From the IMG/VR virus record IMGVR_UViG_3300032334_001433, positions 124,001-188,000 of that record: DNA of 64,000 nt. One strand, written 5' to 3'. This DNA comes from a virus. Position 1 is the first letter of the stretch; every line of letters begins with the position of its first letter. The notes below the pieces were generated by a model. It did not search any database. It was not told the origin of the DNA and worked only from the letters and a program-made list of their open reading frames with translations. The position numbers and the translations under genes were made by a program. Shown one piece after another: positions 27,048 through 36,182 of this stretch.

Positions 27048-27765
27048 TTGGATTAAAGTGAAATTTATATTATGTTTACTTGCTCTTATATCGAGCAATG
27101 TTTTTGCTATGGACATTACTGCTACAAGTTGGTTAGTAGCAGACGGCGAAGGTAAAGTACTTCAAAGCGAAAATGTCAATGCTTCTAGATCAATTGCAAG
27201 CATAACAAAACTTATGACTGTAATGGTAGTACTAGATAAGAAACTACCATTAGACGCAAAGATAAATCAATACACCCGAAAAGAACTAATTCAACTAGCA
27301 ATGGTTAAATCGGATAATAAGGCCGCAATTGCTTTATGTGATAGTTATCCTGGCGGAAAATTAATGTGCGTCAGGGCAATGAATCAAAAAGCATTTGATT
27401 TGAAGATGTTTGATACAAAATATGTAGAAGCATCTGGGCTTGATATAATGAATATTAGTACTGCACTTGATCTTATTAAATTGGTTCAAGCTGCAAAAGA
27501 TTATCCCGCAATTGTGGAAGCCAGCAATACTTCTAGAATTTCAATAAAGTTAAAAAAGAAATGGTTATTCTTTAATAACACAAATCCTATAATTGGCAAA
27601 AGATATAATTTTATTGTTAGTAAAACAGGATATATAAAAGCATCCGGTGGCTGCATTGTTATGATGTTAGATACAGATGTTGGCCGCCGGATTGTAGTTG
27701 TTCTTGGAAGTAAAAATACTCACACAAGAATACCAGAAGCAGAGTTTATTGCAACTCACGAATAG
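27022..27765 (+). CDS. Exported S11-family penicillin-binding-protein-like peptidase
   Basis: A 247-aa D-Ala-D-Ala carboxypeptidase/endopeptidase-type protein of the serine S11 family. The N-terminus is a signal peptide (FILCLLALISSNVFA). The full active site is present: SITK (60-63), SDN (97-99) and KTG (201-203). It should act on peptidoglycan cross-links in the periplasm; size and motifs are closest to PBP7-type endopeptidases. The start may be the ATG at 27034. It ends one base before a convergent minus-strand gene. Confidence 0.88.
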   Translation: MTGQMNLCNWIKVKFILCLLALISSNVFAMDITATSWLVADGEGKVLQSENVNASRSIASITKLMTVMVVLDKKLPLDAKINQYTRKELIQLAMVKSDNKAAIALCDSYPGGKLMCVRAMNQKAFDLKMFDTKYVEASGLDIMNISTALDLIKLVQAAKDYPAIVEASNTSRISIKLKKKWLFFNNTNPIIGKRYNFIVSKTGYIKASGGCIVMMLDTDVGRRIVVVLGSKNTHTRIPEAEFIATHE

Positions 27766-28476
27766 TTAATTCCAATATTTGTTATGGTTTAAACTATCCC
27801 AATATGATTTGTTATTGCGATTCATAAAACTTTTCATTAGGTATTTGCCCATACCAAAATATCCCATCTTTTTAAACCTACGACTATCTTGTCCGCAGTA
27901 ATGTTTTATAATCCTAAACTTTTTAGGACTATAATTTTTTGATAAGAAATAGTCTTCGGCTGTTAATAAGTTTTCGGGAAATCCGCCATATTCATCAAAT
28001 TTATCTTTGCGCGTTAGCATAAATGCTCCAACGGCGAATGGTGAGAAATATTTTAATGCGTTATTAATAGTATTAAAAATAGCAAATCCAAGTGTTGCTC
28101 TTAAGTCTTTGTCATAGCATTTGATATTCAAACCAACTAAATCTAAATTATTTGATTCAAGTTTATCGACCGCATCACGTATTACATCATACTTAAAGAA
28201 ACGAACATCGGCGTCAATGAATAGTATGCAGGGTGTAGTGACAAGTCTAGCACCGTTGTTCTTGGCAACACTAACAGGCCCACCATCAATAATTTCAACA
28301 TTCAATTCAAAACTATTATTACGTATTACTTGCCTGGTGTTGTCAGTAGAACAATCCGCAATTATAATTTTAGTATCACCGATGTTCTGTGACCGCAACG
28401 AATCTAATAAATGATGAATATAATTTTCTTCATTTTTACAAGGCACAACTATAGTAATTTTATCACTTAGTTTCAT
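27766..28476 (-). CDS. GT2-family glycosyltransferase
   Basis: A 236-aa GT-A glycosyltransferase. It has ITIVVPCKNEENYIHHLLDS at the start, IIIADCSTDNT, and a DAD metal motif in LFIDADVRFF (about residue 90). No clear membrane helix. It follows the LpxH-like gene with a 14-bp overlap, so both are one minus-strand unit that may modify host envelope lipid or glycan. Confidence 0.85.
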   Translation of the reverse strand: MKLSDKITIVVPCKNEENYIHHLLDSLRSQNIGDTKIIIADCSTDNTRQVIRNNSFELNVEIIDGGPVSVAKNNGARLVTTPCILFIDADVRFFKYDVIRDAVDKLESNNLDLVGLNIKCYDKDLRATLGFAIFNTINNALKYFSPFAVGAFMLTRKDKFDEYGGFPENLLTAEDYFLSKNYSPKKFRIIKHYCGQDSRRFKKMGYFGMGKYLMKSFMNRNNKSYWDSLNHNKYWN

Positions 28477-29230
28477 TGTCTTTCTCCTTAGTCCAAGTAA
28501 CTATTTCCCATCTACCGTCCCAATGTTCAACTAAAGCGGTACATGACTCAACCCAGTCTCCGTCATTCATATAGATGACGCCTTCTATTTCTTTTATTTC
28601 AGCATGGTGTATATGACCACAGATGACACCATCATACCCACGTTTTTTACAATAATTCGCTAAGTTTTTCTCAAAATGAAATATAAAGTCTACTGCTTTC
28701 TTTACTCTTGCTTTGAGATATTTACTAAGACTAAAGTACCCAAAACCAAAGCGATGACGTAACCAATTGTATTTGCTATTAACCGATAAAATGAAATCAT
28801 ATGCTTTATCTCCTAAAAAACTTAACCAGGGCGCTAATCTGGTTATACCGTCAAACATATCTCCATGTACTACAAGATAGTGTTTACCGTCTGCGCCTAT
28901 ATGTTCTATTTGATTATGTATTTCAACAAGTCCAAAACTAAACCCGTATGGTATCATCGGGCGCAAGAATTCGTCATGATTTCCTGCAATATACACGACA
29001 CGAGTGCCACGTTTAGCATGACCGAGAACACGACGGACCACATTAGTGTGGCTTTGTTTCCATCTCCATTTGTTTTGTTGGATTCGCCAGGCATCGATTA
29101 TATCTCCTATTAAGTATAATGTGTTACAAGAATTATTTTTAAGAAAATTATTTAGCTTTTCTGCCTTACAATCATTTGTACCTAAATGTACATCGCTTAT
29201 AAAAATACTACGATATTTTTGTTCTGACAT
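28463..29230 (-). CDS. LpxH-like metallophosphoesterase
   Basis: A 255-aa calcineurin-type phosphoesterase with all metal motifs: SDVHLG, GDIIDAW, GNHDE, VHGDMFD and GHIHHA. The layout matches the LpxH-type (COG2908-like) UDP-2,3-diacylglucosamine pyrophosphohydrolase relatives, which often pair with glycosyltransferases in bacteria. The substrate is uncertain. It overlaps the GT2 gene. Confidence 0.85.
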   Translation of the reverse strand: MSEQKYRSIFISDVHLGTNDCKAEKLNNFLKNNSCNTLYLIGDIIDAWRIQQNKWRWKQSHTNVVRRVLGHAKRGTRVVYIAGNHDEFLRPMIPYGFSFGLVEIHNQIEHIGADGKHYLVVHGDMFDGITRLAPWLSFLGDKAYDFILSVNSKYNWLRHRFGFGYFSLSKYLKARVKKAVDFIFHFEKNLANYCKKRGYDGVICGHIHHAEIKEIEGVIYMNDGDWVESCTALVEHWDGRWEIVTWTKEKDNETK

Positions 29231-29259
29231 ATCTAATCTTTTATTTTAATAAATATTTG

Positions 29260-29373
29260 ATGCATTTTAATATAATAATTACTTTCAACGATTTATTGTT
29301 CCTACTTGGATGCCTGCCATTAGTTATGATATTTTGGGAAATGTTTAAAGACTGGAAAAAAGATAAACATTAG
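29260..29373 (+). CDS. Possible small single-pass membrane peptide
   Basis: A 37-codon ORF on the plus strand in an otherwise minus-strand block. It has one hydrophobic segment (about residues 11-25, LLFLLGCLPLVMIFW) and a charged KDWKKDKH tail. It has no clear SD and overlaps the end of the convergent gene by 4 bp, so support is moderate. Confidence 0.35.
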   Translation: MHFNIIITFNDLLFLLGCLPLVMIFWEMFKDWKKDKH

Positions 29374-29981
29374 TCTCCAGCTGCTGCCTTGGCTAATTCT
29401 TTTTTCTGTTCTTGTTCTCTCAACCATTGATTTTGTCTACGAATTTGCAATGCCTTGGCTTGTTTAGCTTCAAGTTCTTTTTGTTCTTCGGCCATACTAT
29501 AAAACTGAACACCCAACATAACAAAAGCAGAAATAACAATTCCGAATCCTATAGTATACATTGTTATCATCATATACTTAGCCATCTTTTCTTTATGTGC
29601 TTGTTTGGCTTTTGCTACTGCTTCTTCACCTTCACGTTTTTCTTTTAATAATCTAGTGCGTTCGGCAATCATCTCTTCCCAAATTTGTGGCTTACCCAAT
29701 TGCCAATAAATCATGTCTTTTAATGCTCTTTCATCTTCGCGCAACTTATTGCTATGCATAGCAAACTCAAGTGCTTGGCGCCCAAGTTGAGCATCAGTTT
29801 TGCCCATAGCACCATGTTTAGCTTTGATGCTAGCTAAATGAACTTGATCCGCAGCCTCAAAGAAATGCCCCACTTGTCCGATAATACTATTGATATCTTT
29901 ACCCATAGCAATGGCCTGCTTAATTCCACCAATTGCGGATTGAGCGGCACTAAATGCAAGACTTATTGTAATTGGATCCAT
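29370..29981 (-). CDS. Conserved phage protein with transmembrane segment and coiled coil
   Basis: A 203-aa protein. The N-terminus has a small hydrophobic stretch (ISLAFSAAQSAIGG), the middle is charged helix, one clear membrane segment lies at about 137-160 (MITMYTIGFGIVISAFVMLG), and the C-terminus is Gln/Lys/Glu-rich coiled coil. Similar proteins beginning MDPITI occur in marine T4-like phages. Function unknown. It abuts the 74-aa gene upstream. Confidence 0.65.
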   Translation of the reverse strand: MDPITISLAFSAAQSAIGGIKQAIAMGKDINSIIGQVGHFFEAADQVHLASIKAKHGAMGKTDAQLGRQALEFAMHSNKLREDERALKDMIYWQLGKPQIWEEMIAERTRLLKEKREGEEAVAKAKQAHKEKMAKYMMITMYTIGFGIVISAFVMLGVQFYSMAEEQKELEAKQAKALQIRRQNQWLREQEQKKELAKAAAGD

Positions 29982-30205
29982 TACTTTTCTTTCTTATCAG
30001 TCCAGTATGGAACAAAAGTCCAGCGGCAAATTTTACCGTTTTCCACAAATTCATTAACACCATAATTCTTTTTGTTTTCCTCACACACCTTTTCTAGCTT
30101 TTGCCAGTGTTTGTAATTTTTTGGAGGAGAGATTAATTGGTCGGAACTAGATGCAGTTAATAAAAATGTTATCAGTAAAATTGCCGAGAACTTTATAAGT
30201 TTCAT
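29981..30205 (-). CDS. Small putatively exported protein
   Basis: A 74-aa protein with an N-terminal signal-peptide-like segment (KFSAILLITFLLTASSS) and a short soluble part with two cysteines. The next two genes in this unit encode membrane proteins, so an envelope role is likely. No family recognised. Confidence 0.55.
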   Translation of the reverse strand: MKLIKFSAILLITFLLTASSSDQLISPPKNYKHWQKLEKVCEENKKNYGVNEFVENGKICRWTFVPYWTDKKEK

Positions 30206-30206
30206 A

Positions 30207-30743
30207 CTACATCCATAGCCAATAGCCTTGCGACATTAAGATTAATCCTAATCCGCCAACTACCCAACTAGCTCTATACATATTGTTATTGACAGCTAAT
30301 ATAGCAGCCGATAATAATACAATTGCAAGTTGGAATAACATACCTGAGAATGTTAGCCAAGGTGCGTGCAATCTTGCTTCTTCACGAGCAGCATCCTGTG
30401 CCTGTGCTTTGGCCAGTAATTCTTTCTTGCCTTCGCCTTTTTCTGGTTCACTTTCGTAACGAGCAATTTTGGCTTCTAATTTTTCAATACGAGCTTTATC
30501 TTTTGCTTGTTTAGCGTCTTCTAATTGTCCCTCAGCAATAGCTTGTTTTATACTTTTGGATTGATAAAATCCATATGTGTTGCTGGCCTTTAGTAAGTTA
30601 GTTTGTGCTATGCCGCTAAAATTATTAGCAAGGTAAGTATTGCCTGCTAAAAATAATGCCATAAAGACAATAACTAATCCAGATTTATCTTTAATTTGCG
30701 CCTCACGCTCGCTGCGTGATAAAGGTTTCTTTTCATCTGCCAT
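30207..30743 (-). CDS. DUF4337-like membrane protein
   Basis: A 178-aa protein with a membrane segment at about 23-42, a coiled-coil stretch rich in Lys/Glu (about 75-115), and two C-terminal membrane segments. ASNTYGFYQSKSIKQ after the first helix matches the DUF4337 core. Function unknown in that family. It is the first gene of the minus-strand envelope unit, divergent from gp43. Confidence 0.65.
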   Translation of the reverse strand: MADEKKPLSRSEREAQIKDKSGLVIVFMALFLAGNTYLANNFSGIAQTNLLKASNTYGFYQSKSIKQAIAEGQLEDAKQAKDKARIEKLEAKIARYESEPEKGEGKKELLAKAQAQDAAREEARLHAPWLTFSGMLFQLAIVLLSAAILAVNNNMYRASWVVGGLGLILMSQGYWLWM

Positions 30744-30809
30744 TCTATCCTCCTTTATGTTTTAATTTTACAAAAAGGTCAAAAGCACATTGCATGCTTG
30801 GATATAGTC

Positions 30810-30849
30810 ATAGATATCTATAGACAAATTACTAAATTTGCTATATAAT
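30810..30849 (+). promoter_or_regulatory. gp43 promoter with palindromic operator-like site
   Basis: TAGACA (30821-30826), 17-bp spacer, TATAAT (30844-30849). A perfect 12-bp palindrome ATAGATATCTAT (30810-30821) abuts the -35 box. Confidence 0.75.
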
Positions 30850-30882
30850 GATACAATTATTTATACCCTTAGGATTTACTGA

Positions 30883-33375
30883 ATGAAGTTTTACACTAGT
30901 GTCAATCAATATGGTAACAAGATTCTTGTTCGCGGAATCAACAATGGCAAATCTGTGCAGGACAAGATCGAATTTAAACCTAGTTTATTCTTAAAATCCA
31001 AAACTCCTACCAAATATAAGTCATTATTTGGCGAAAATCTAGATGAAATTGTTTTTGAAAGTATTAACGAAGCAAAAGATTACGTTAAACGATACAGCGA
31101 TGTAGACAATTTTGAGGTTTTTGGCAATACGAACTATGCCTATCAGTACATCACAAAAACATTCCCCGACGAAGTAGATTTTGACATTTCTCAGTTAAAA
31201 ATATGGTCTCTTGATATTGAGACTTCTGCAGAACTTGGATTCCCTGATGTTAGGAATCCGATGGAAGAAGTTCTGTTAATTACTACTCAAGATTATAACA
31301 CTAAAGAAATCGTTACATTTGGTACGAAAAACTTTAAAGTTACGAAACCAAACCACAAGTATGTGCAATGTAGTAATGAGCAAGATCTCCTGAAGAGATT
31401 TATTTGGTCTATGGTTGACGATGGATATCCTCATATCATTACAGGTTGGAATATTGACTTCTTCGACATTCCTTATTTGTGCAGTCGAATTTCCAAAATA
31501 CTTGGAGATGAATTCCTTCGACAATTGTCTCCTTGGAATGTAGTGAATTCAAAAGAATTTACTCGAATGAATAAGACAGAATTGACATACGATATTCTTG
31601 GCGTAGCTGCATTGGACTATCTTGATCTGTATAAGAAGTTTACTTATGGTGCCCAAGAATCATATAAACTAGATCACATTGCTAAGGTAGAACTTGGTAA
31701 AGAAAAATTGTCATACGAGGAATATTCTTCATTCCGAGATTTCTATAAAAATGATTGGCAAAAGTTCGTAGAATACAACGTAGTTGATACGGAACTAATT
31801 GACCAATTGGAAAATAAGATGCGACTTATTGAGTTGATCTTAACAATGGCATATGATGCAAAGTGTAATTATGTAGATGTATTCTCGGCAGTTAGAACAT
31901 GGGATTGTATTCTTTGGAATCATCTTTATAAGAAGAACATCATTGTTCATCAGCGTGAGGGTAAGCCTGCTCGACAAATTGTAGGAGCGTATGTCCAAGA
32001 ACCGAAGCCCGGACAATATGATTGGGTTGTATCTTTTGATGCGACAAGTCTGTATCCAAGTATTATTATGCAGTATAATCTATCTCCCGAGACGCAGGTT
32101 ATTCAAGCAACAAAGGATACAACTGTTGATAAGTTAATGAAAAAGGAATACAATCTGCAGGATCTAAAAGACAACAATTATTGTATGTCTGCAAATGGTT
32201 ATTCTTATACAAGAGAAAAGCAAGGATTGTTTCCTGAGATTGTGCAGAAATTGTTTGATGATCGTCAGCGTTATAAAAAATTGATGTTGGCTTCGCAAGC
32301 AAAGTATGAAGAAACAAAGGATAAGTCTTATCAGAATGAGATTTCCAAGTATAACAATTTTCAGATGGCTCGTAAGATTCAATTGAATTCTTTGTTCGGG
32401 GCATGGGGTAATGAATTTTTTAGATTCTATGATTCTAATATTGCGGAAGGTATTACACTTACAGGTCAGTATATTATTCAGACAGTCGGTGCAGCTTTGA
32501 ATGAATACTTAAATAAAGTCTGTGGAACAAAAGACTTTATGTATTCTTTTTATTCAGACACAGATGCTTGTTATATTACATTGGATCCATTAGTACAAAA
32601 GTATTATAAAGATCAACCGAAAGAAAAGATTGTAGAAATCTTGGATAAGATTTGTAATGAGAAAATTGAAAAAGCAATTAATAAAGCATGCGATGGTTTG
32701 GCTGATTATACCAATGCGTTTGATACAAAGATTTACTTTAAACGAGAAGTTATTGCAGACCGTGGCATTTGGGTTGCTAAGAAACGATATGCTTTGAATG
32801 TTTATAACAATGAAGGCGTTCAATATAAAGAGCCGAAATTGAAAGTCATGGGATTGGAGATTGTTAGATCGTCTACTCCTGAGCCTATTCGTGAGGCACT
32901 TCGAGATGCCGTTAAATTGGCATTGACTGGAACGGAACAACAGATTCAAGATTATATCCGAGAATTTGAATATAAGTATAGAAAAATGTCTCCAGAACTA
33001 ATTGCTTTCCCTAGAGGCGTTAACGGAGTCGATAAATATACAGATAGGAGTTCAATTTATAGGCAAGGAACTCCTATGCACGTCCGAGGCGCATTGTTGT
33101 ATAATTTCTATTTAAAGGAAAAACAACTAACCGGTAAGTATGAACTTATAAATGAAGGCGACAAAATTAAATTCATTTACTTAAAAGAACCAAATTTGAT
33201 TAAAGAAAATTGTATTGCGTTTATTAATCAGATGCCCGACGAGTTTAATTTGAAACAATACGTAGATTATGATACGATGTTTGAGAAATCATTTCTTGAA
33301 CCATTAACAACAATTTTAAATGGTGTGGGGTGGACTGCGAAACCACAGGCAACATTAGAGGGATTATTCTCATGA
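30883..33375 (+). CDS. 43: DNA polymerase gp43 (family B)
   Basis: An 830-aa replicative polymerase with an intact 3'-5' exonuclease (DIETS with Asp111 and Glu113, GWNIDFFDIPYL, YNVVDTEL) and polymerase motifs A (Asp386, SLYPS 389-393), B (KIQLNSLFG, 498-506) and C (YSDTD, Asp559 and Asp561). It is a little shorter than T4 gp43 (898 aa), as in marine relatives. No intein or intron is seen. It uses the TAGACA-type promoter and overlaps the nuclease gene by ATGA. Confidence 0.97.
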   Translation: MKFYTSVNQYGNKILVRGINNGKSVQDKIEFKPSLFLKSKTPTKYKSLFGENLDEIVFESINEAKDYVKRYSDVDNFEVFGNTNYAYQYITKTFPDEVDFDISQLKIWSLDIETSAELGFPDVRNPMEEVLLITTQDYNTKEIVTFGTKNFKVTKPNHKYVQCSNEQDLLKRFIWSMVDDGYPHIITGWNIDFFDIPYLCSRISKILGDEFLRQLSPWNVVNSKEFTRMNKTELTYDILGVAALDYLDLYKKFTYGAQESYKLDHIAKVELGKEKLSYEEYSSFRDFYKNDWQKFVEYNVVDTELIDQLENKMRLIELILTMAYDAKCNYVDVFSAVRTWDCILWNHLYKKNIIVHQREGKPARQIVGAYVQEPKPGQYDWVVSFDATSLYPSIIMQYNLSPETQVIQATKDTTVDKLMKKEYNLQDLKDNNYCMSANGYSYTREKQGLFPEIVQKLFDDRQRYKKLMLASQAKYEETKDKSYQNEISKYNNFQMARKIQLNSLFGAWGNEFFRFYDSNIAEGITLTGQYIIQTVGAALNEYLNKVCGTKDFMYSFYSDTDACYITLDPLVQKYYKDQPKEKIVEILDKICNEKIEKAINKACDGLADYTNAFDTKIYFKREVIADRGIWVAKKRYALNVYNNEGVQYKEPKLKVMGLEIVRSSTPEPIREALRDAVKLALTGTEQQIQDYIREFEYKYRKMSPELIAFPRGVNGVDKYTDRSSIYRQGTPMHVRGALLYNFYLKEKQLTGKYELINEGDKIKFIYLKEPNLIKENCIAFINQMPDEFNLKQYVDYDTMFEKSFLEPLTTILNGVGWTAKPQATLEGLFS

Positions 33376-34187
33376 AAAAGATTATATTTACATTACTAGC
33401 ATTATTAAGTTTACATTCATATGGTTGGGATCAACGTCAACCATTGCCGGTACAAGCATGTCAAGTTCATGCACCATATGGATTCCCTGTCACACAAGGA
33501 GTTCAACCTATTTGTCGACAAGGTTATCTTGTAGGGTATGATGCCACCGCAAAACTTCCGAAATTTGTGACCTATGAATTGCTTCCGCAAAATGCACTGG
33601 GATGCTGGCCAAGAACAAATGCCTTTGTAGCAGATGCGTCTATTCAAAACGGACCCAGGGTAGATGATTATGTTGGAACTGGATATGATAAAGGTCATAT
33701 GAGTCCTGATGGAGATTTAAGTTGGGATCAGCAAGTTGAATATGAATCATTCTTGATGACAAACATGGCACCTCAAGCAGGAAGTTTAAATAGAGGGATT
33801 TGGAAACTATTAGAAACATCTGTTCGCGGATGGGCAGTTCAACGTAATCAAAGTTACACAATTTATGTCGGCGGCATTTATAATGCACAGGATAAAAAGA
33901 TTGGTAGTGGTGTAGTTGTTCCTCATGGTTTTTATAAAATTGTAATTAACAATCAAACAAATGAAGTTGCTGGATGGGGGTTTCCTCACGTTCCTCCATA
34001 TCCTAATTTAGGAAATGATTTGACAAAGTTTCGCATGCCAATTGCAGACATTGAAAATGCTTCAAATGTAGATTTTAAACTACCTCCTAATCACAAAGAA
34101 CTTGCTCCTGGCACAGAATGGCCTGTAGACTTTGGTGCATTGACTAAAGCAAAACGTGCAAAGTGCGGAGCAAACGCAACAGAATAA
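33372..34187 (+). CDS. Exported DNA/RNA non-specific endonuclease
   Basis: A 271-aa NUC-family (ββα-metal) nuclease. ATG 33372 gives an N-terminal signal peptide (KKIIFTLLALLSLHSYG). The active-site motif is DKGHMSPD (Asp106-His109) with a metal-binding Asn in NMAPQ. Cysteines could form disulfides after export. Such enzymes digest DNA or RNA in the periplasm or outside; for a phage this could degrade competing DNA or scavenge nucleotides. It overlaps gp43 by ATGA. Confidence 0.88.
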   Translation: MKKIIFTLLALLSLHSYGWDQRQPLPVQACQVHAPYGFPVTQGVQPICRQGYLVGYDATAKLPKFVTYELLPQNALGCWPRTNAFVADASIQNGPRVDDYVGTGYDKGHMSPDGDLSWDQQVEYESFLMTNMAPQAGSLNRGIWKLLETSVRGWAVQRNQSYTIYVGGIYNAQDKKIGSGVVVPHGFYKIVINNQTNEVAGWGFPHVPPYPNLGNDLTKFRMPIADIENASNVDFKLPPNHKELAPGTEWPVDFGALTKAKRAKCGANATE

Positions 34188-34202
34188 GCTTGCAATTTTA
34201 TT

Positions 34203-35036
34203 ATGACTATCCGTGAAAATCAAAAAATTGGTATGTTATATACCATGCAAGGACTCGGCGACCATATCATGTTCAATGGTATGGCTCGTCGTTTATTAAT
34301 AGAACATTCATTAACAACAATCTATGTTGTATCATGGAGACATTATTCTCACATTGTAGAATTTATGTATAGGGATGATCCGAGAATAAAAGTATTGTTA
34401 ATTGATTCTGGTAATGAACATAACGGTATGATAGAACATATAAAAGCAATTATACCAGATTGCATATATCTACTTGGGCATGAAATACAAAGAGGTGTTC
34501 CTGGTAAATCTTTTGATGAATTTCTACATTCCGAAACACATCAGTATCAGGCTTCTTGGTCAGAACTATCTACAAAATCTATCTACGGAAATCAAGCATA
34601 TTATGATTTTATGGAAATAGATTGGAAACATCGTTTTATGAGTTTCTACTATGAACGAGATATGAGAGCAGAAGAAGAACTCTTCAATATGGTTAACCCA
34701 AATCATGAGGAGTATATTTTTATACACCATGATCCTACAAGAGGATTAACTATGGATGCCAATAAGTTATTGGACATTGTAGGAAAGAACATTAAAATTA
34801 TTTCTGCACCAACAGCACAAAATTCTAATATGAACATCCTACATTTTGGTATGATATTACAGAATGCAAAACAGTTTCATACAATGTCATCATCGTTTGC
34901 TTGTTTGGTTGAAGGACTCGATATGGATTATGTTGATTTGTATATGCACCAATATATTAGAAATGCCGGAAGGTTTATTCGAGATGGAAAAACTTGTCCA
35001 AGCGAAACAAGAAAGTCGTGGACGGTGATCTTTTAA
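34203..35036 (+). CDS. GLGDHI-type protein, paralogue of 15792
   Basis: A 277-aa protein starting with a strand then MQGLGDHIMFNGMARRL, the same motif as the 262-aa protein at 15792. The middle and end differ. As there, a GT-B or nucleotide-sugar binding role is only suggested by the glycine-rich turn. It is isolated from the sugar island, between the nuclease and uvsX. Confidence 0.5.
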   Translation: MTIRENQKIGMLYTMQGLGDHIMFNGMARRLLIEHSLTTIYVVSWRHYSHIVEFMYRDDPRIKVLLIDSGNEHNGMIEHIKAIIPDCIYLLGHEIQRGVPGKSFDEFLHSETHQYQASWSELSTKSIYGNQAYYDFMEIDWKHRFMSFYYERDMRAEEELFNMVNPNHEEYIFIHHDPTRGLTMDANKLLDIVGKNIKIISAPTAQNSNMNILHFGMILQNAKQFHTMSSSFACLVEGLDMDYVDLYMHQYIRNAGRFIRDGKTCPSETRKSWTVIF

Positions 35037-35044
35037 TTTAAAAA

Positions 35045-35076
35045 GCATAGACAACTATGCACAAATACTATATAAT
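35045..35076 (+). promoter_or_regulatory. uvsX promoter with inverted repeat over the -35 box
   Basis: TAGACA (35048-35053), 17 bp, TATAAT (35071-35076). The inverted repeat GCATAG/CTATGC (35045-35050, 35055-35060) covers the -35 box. Confidence 0.8.
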
Positions 35077-35102
35077 ATTATTTTATTACTTAAGGAATAG
35101 AT

Positions 35103-36182
35103 ATGTCATTACTAGAACGGTTGAAGAAAAATTCAACAATTAAAGAATCAGAAATTCTAAACAAATCCAAATTCTTCGCAAAGAAGGATATGATTCAAAC
35201 ATCTGTGCCTATGATGAATGTTGCATTGTCTGGAAGTCTTGAAGGAGGATTTACTCCTGGACTAACAGTATTTGCAGGCCCATCTAAGCATTTTAAAACT
35301 GCATTCTCATTACTGCTTACTAAAGCATATATTGATAAGTATCCAGAAGCAGTTGTTTTATTTTATGATTCGGAGTTTGGTTCCCCTCAAGCATACTTTG
35401 ATAACTTTGGAATTGATACTACTCGAATCCTACATACTCCGATTACAGATATTGAACAATTGAAGTTTGATATTATGACTCAGATTAATAACATTAATCG
35501 AGGTGAGCAAGTAATCATTATTATTGACTCTGTAGGAAATCTTGCTTCCAAGAAAGAAGTTGACGATGCACTAGAAGGTAAATCTGTTGCAGATATGACC
35601 CGTGCGAAACAGATGAAATCTTTGTTTAGAATGGTTACTCCTCACTTGACAATTAAAGATATTCCTATGGTTGTTGTTAATCATACTTATTCTGAAATTG
35701 GATTGTATCCTAAACAGATTGTATCTGGCGGAACAGGATTGTATTATTCTGCAGATAATATCTTTATTATTGGGCGCCAACAAGAAAAAGAAGGTAGCGA
35801 TGTTATTGGATATAACTTTGTTATGAACGTAGAGAAATCTAGGTTTGTTCGTGAGAAATCTAAGATTCCAATTGAAGTTACATTTGAAGGCGGAATTAGT
35901 AAATGGTCTGGTCTATTGGATGTGGCATTAGAGGGCGGGTATGTTGTTAAGCCATCTAATGGTTGGTATTCTAAAGTAGATAAAGAAACAGGTGAAATTG
36001 ATGCTAAGAAATATCGCCTTAAAGATACATATACTAAAGAATTCTGGATGCCAATTTTAACAACTAAATCTTTTAAAGAATATATTGAAAGCAATTATCG
36101 TATTGCAGGAAGTGATATGTTAGGTAAGAGTTTTGATGAAACAGACATCGAAGAGGAATTTGAAAATGCCAGTGAAGTATAG
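35103..36182 (+). CDS. uvsX: RecA-like recombinase UvsX
   Basis: A 359-aa strand-exchange protein of the T4 UvsX type. Walker A is GPSKHFKT (59-66); IIIIDSVGNLASK is the Walker B region. The N-terminal SLLERLKKNSTIKESEIL is typical of UvsX. SD AAGGA precedes it. It overlaps the next gene by 17 bp and heads the uvsX-hyp-gp41 operon, as in T4-like phages. Confidence 0.96.
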   Translation: MSLLERLKKNSTIKESEILNKSKFFAKKDMIQTSVPMMNVALSGSLEGGFTPGLTVFAGPSKHFKTAFSLLLTKAYIDKYPEAVVLFYDSEFGSPQAYFDNFGIDTTRILHTPITDIEQLKFDIMTQINNINRGEQVIIIIDSVGNLASKKEVDDALEGKSVADMTRAKQMKSLFRMVTPHLTIKDIPMVVVNHTYSEIGLYPKQIVSGGTGLYYSADNIFIIGRQQEKEGSDVIGYNFVMNVEKSRFVREKSKIPIEVTFEGGISKWSGLLDVALEGGYVVKPSNGWYSKVDKETGEIDAKKYRLKDTYTKEFWMPILTTKSFKEYIESNYRIAGSDMLGKSFDETDIEEEFENASEV

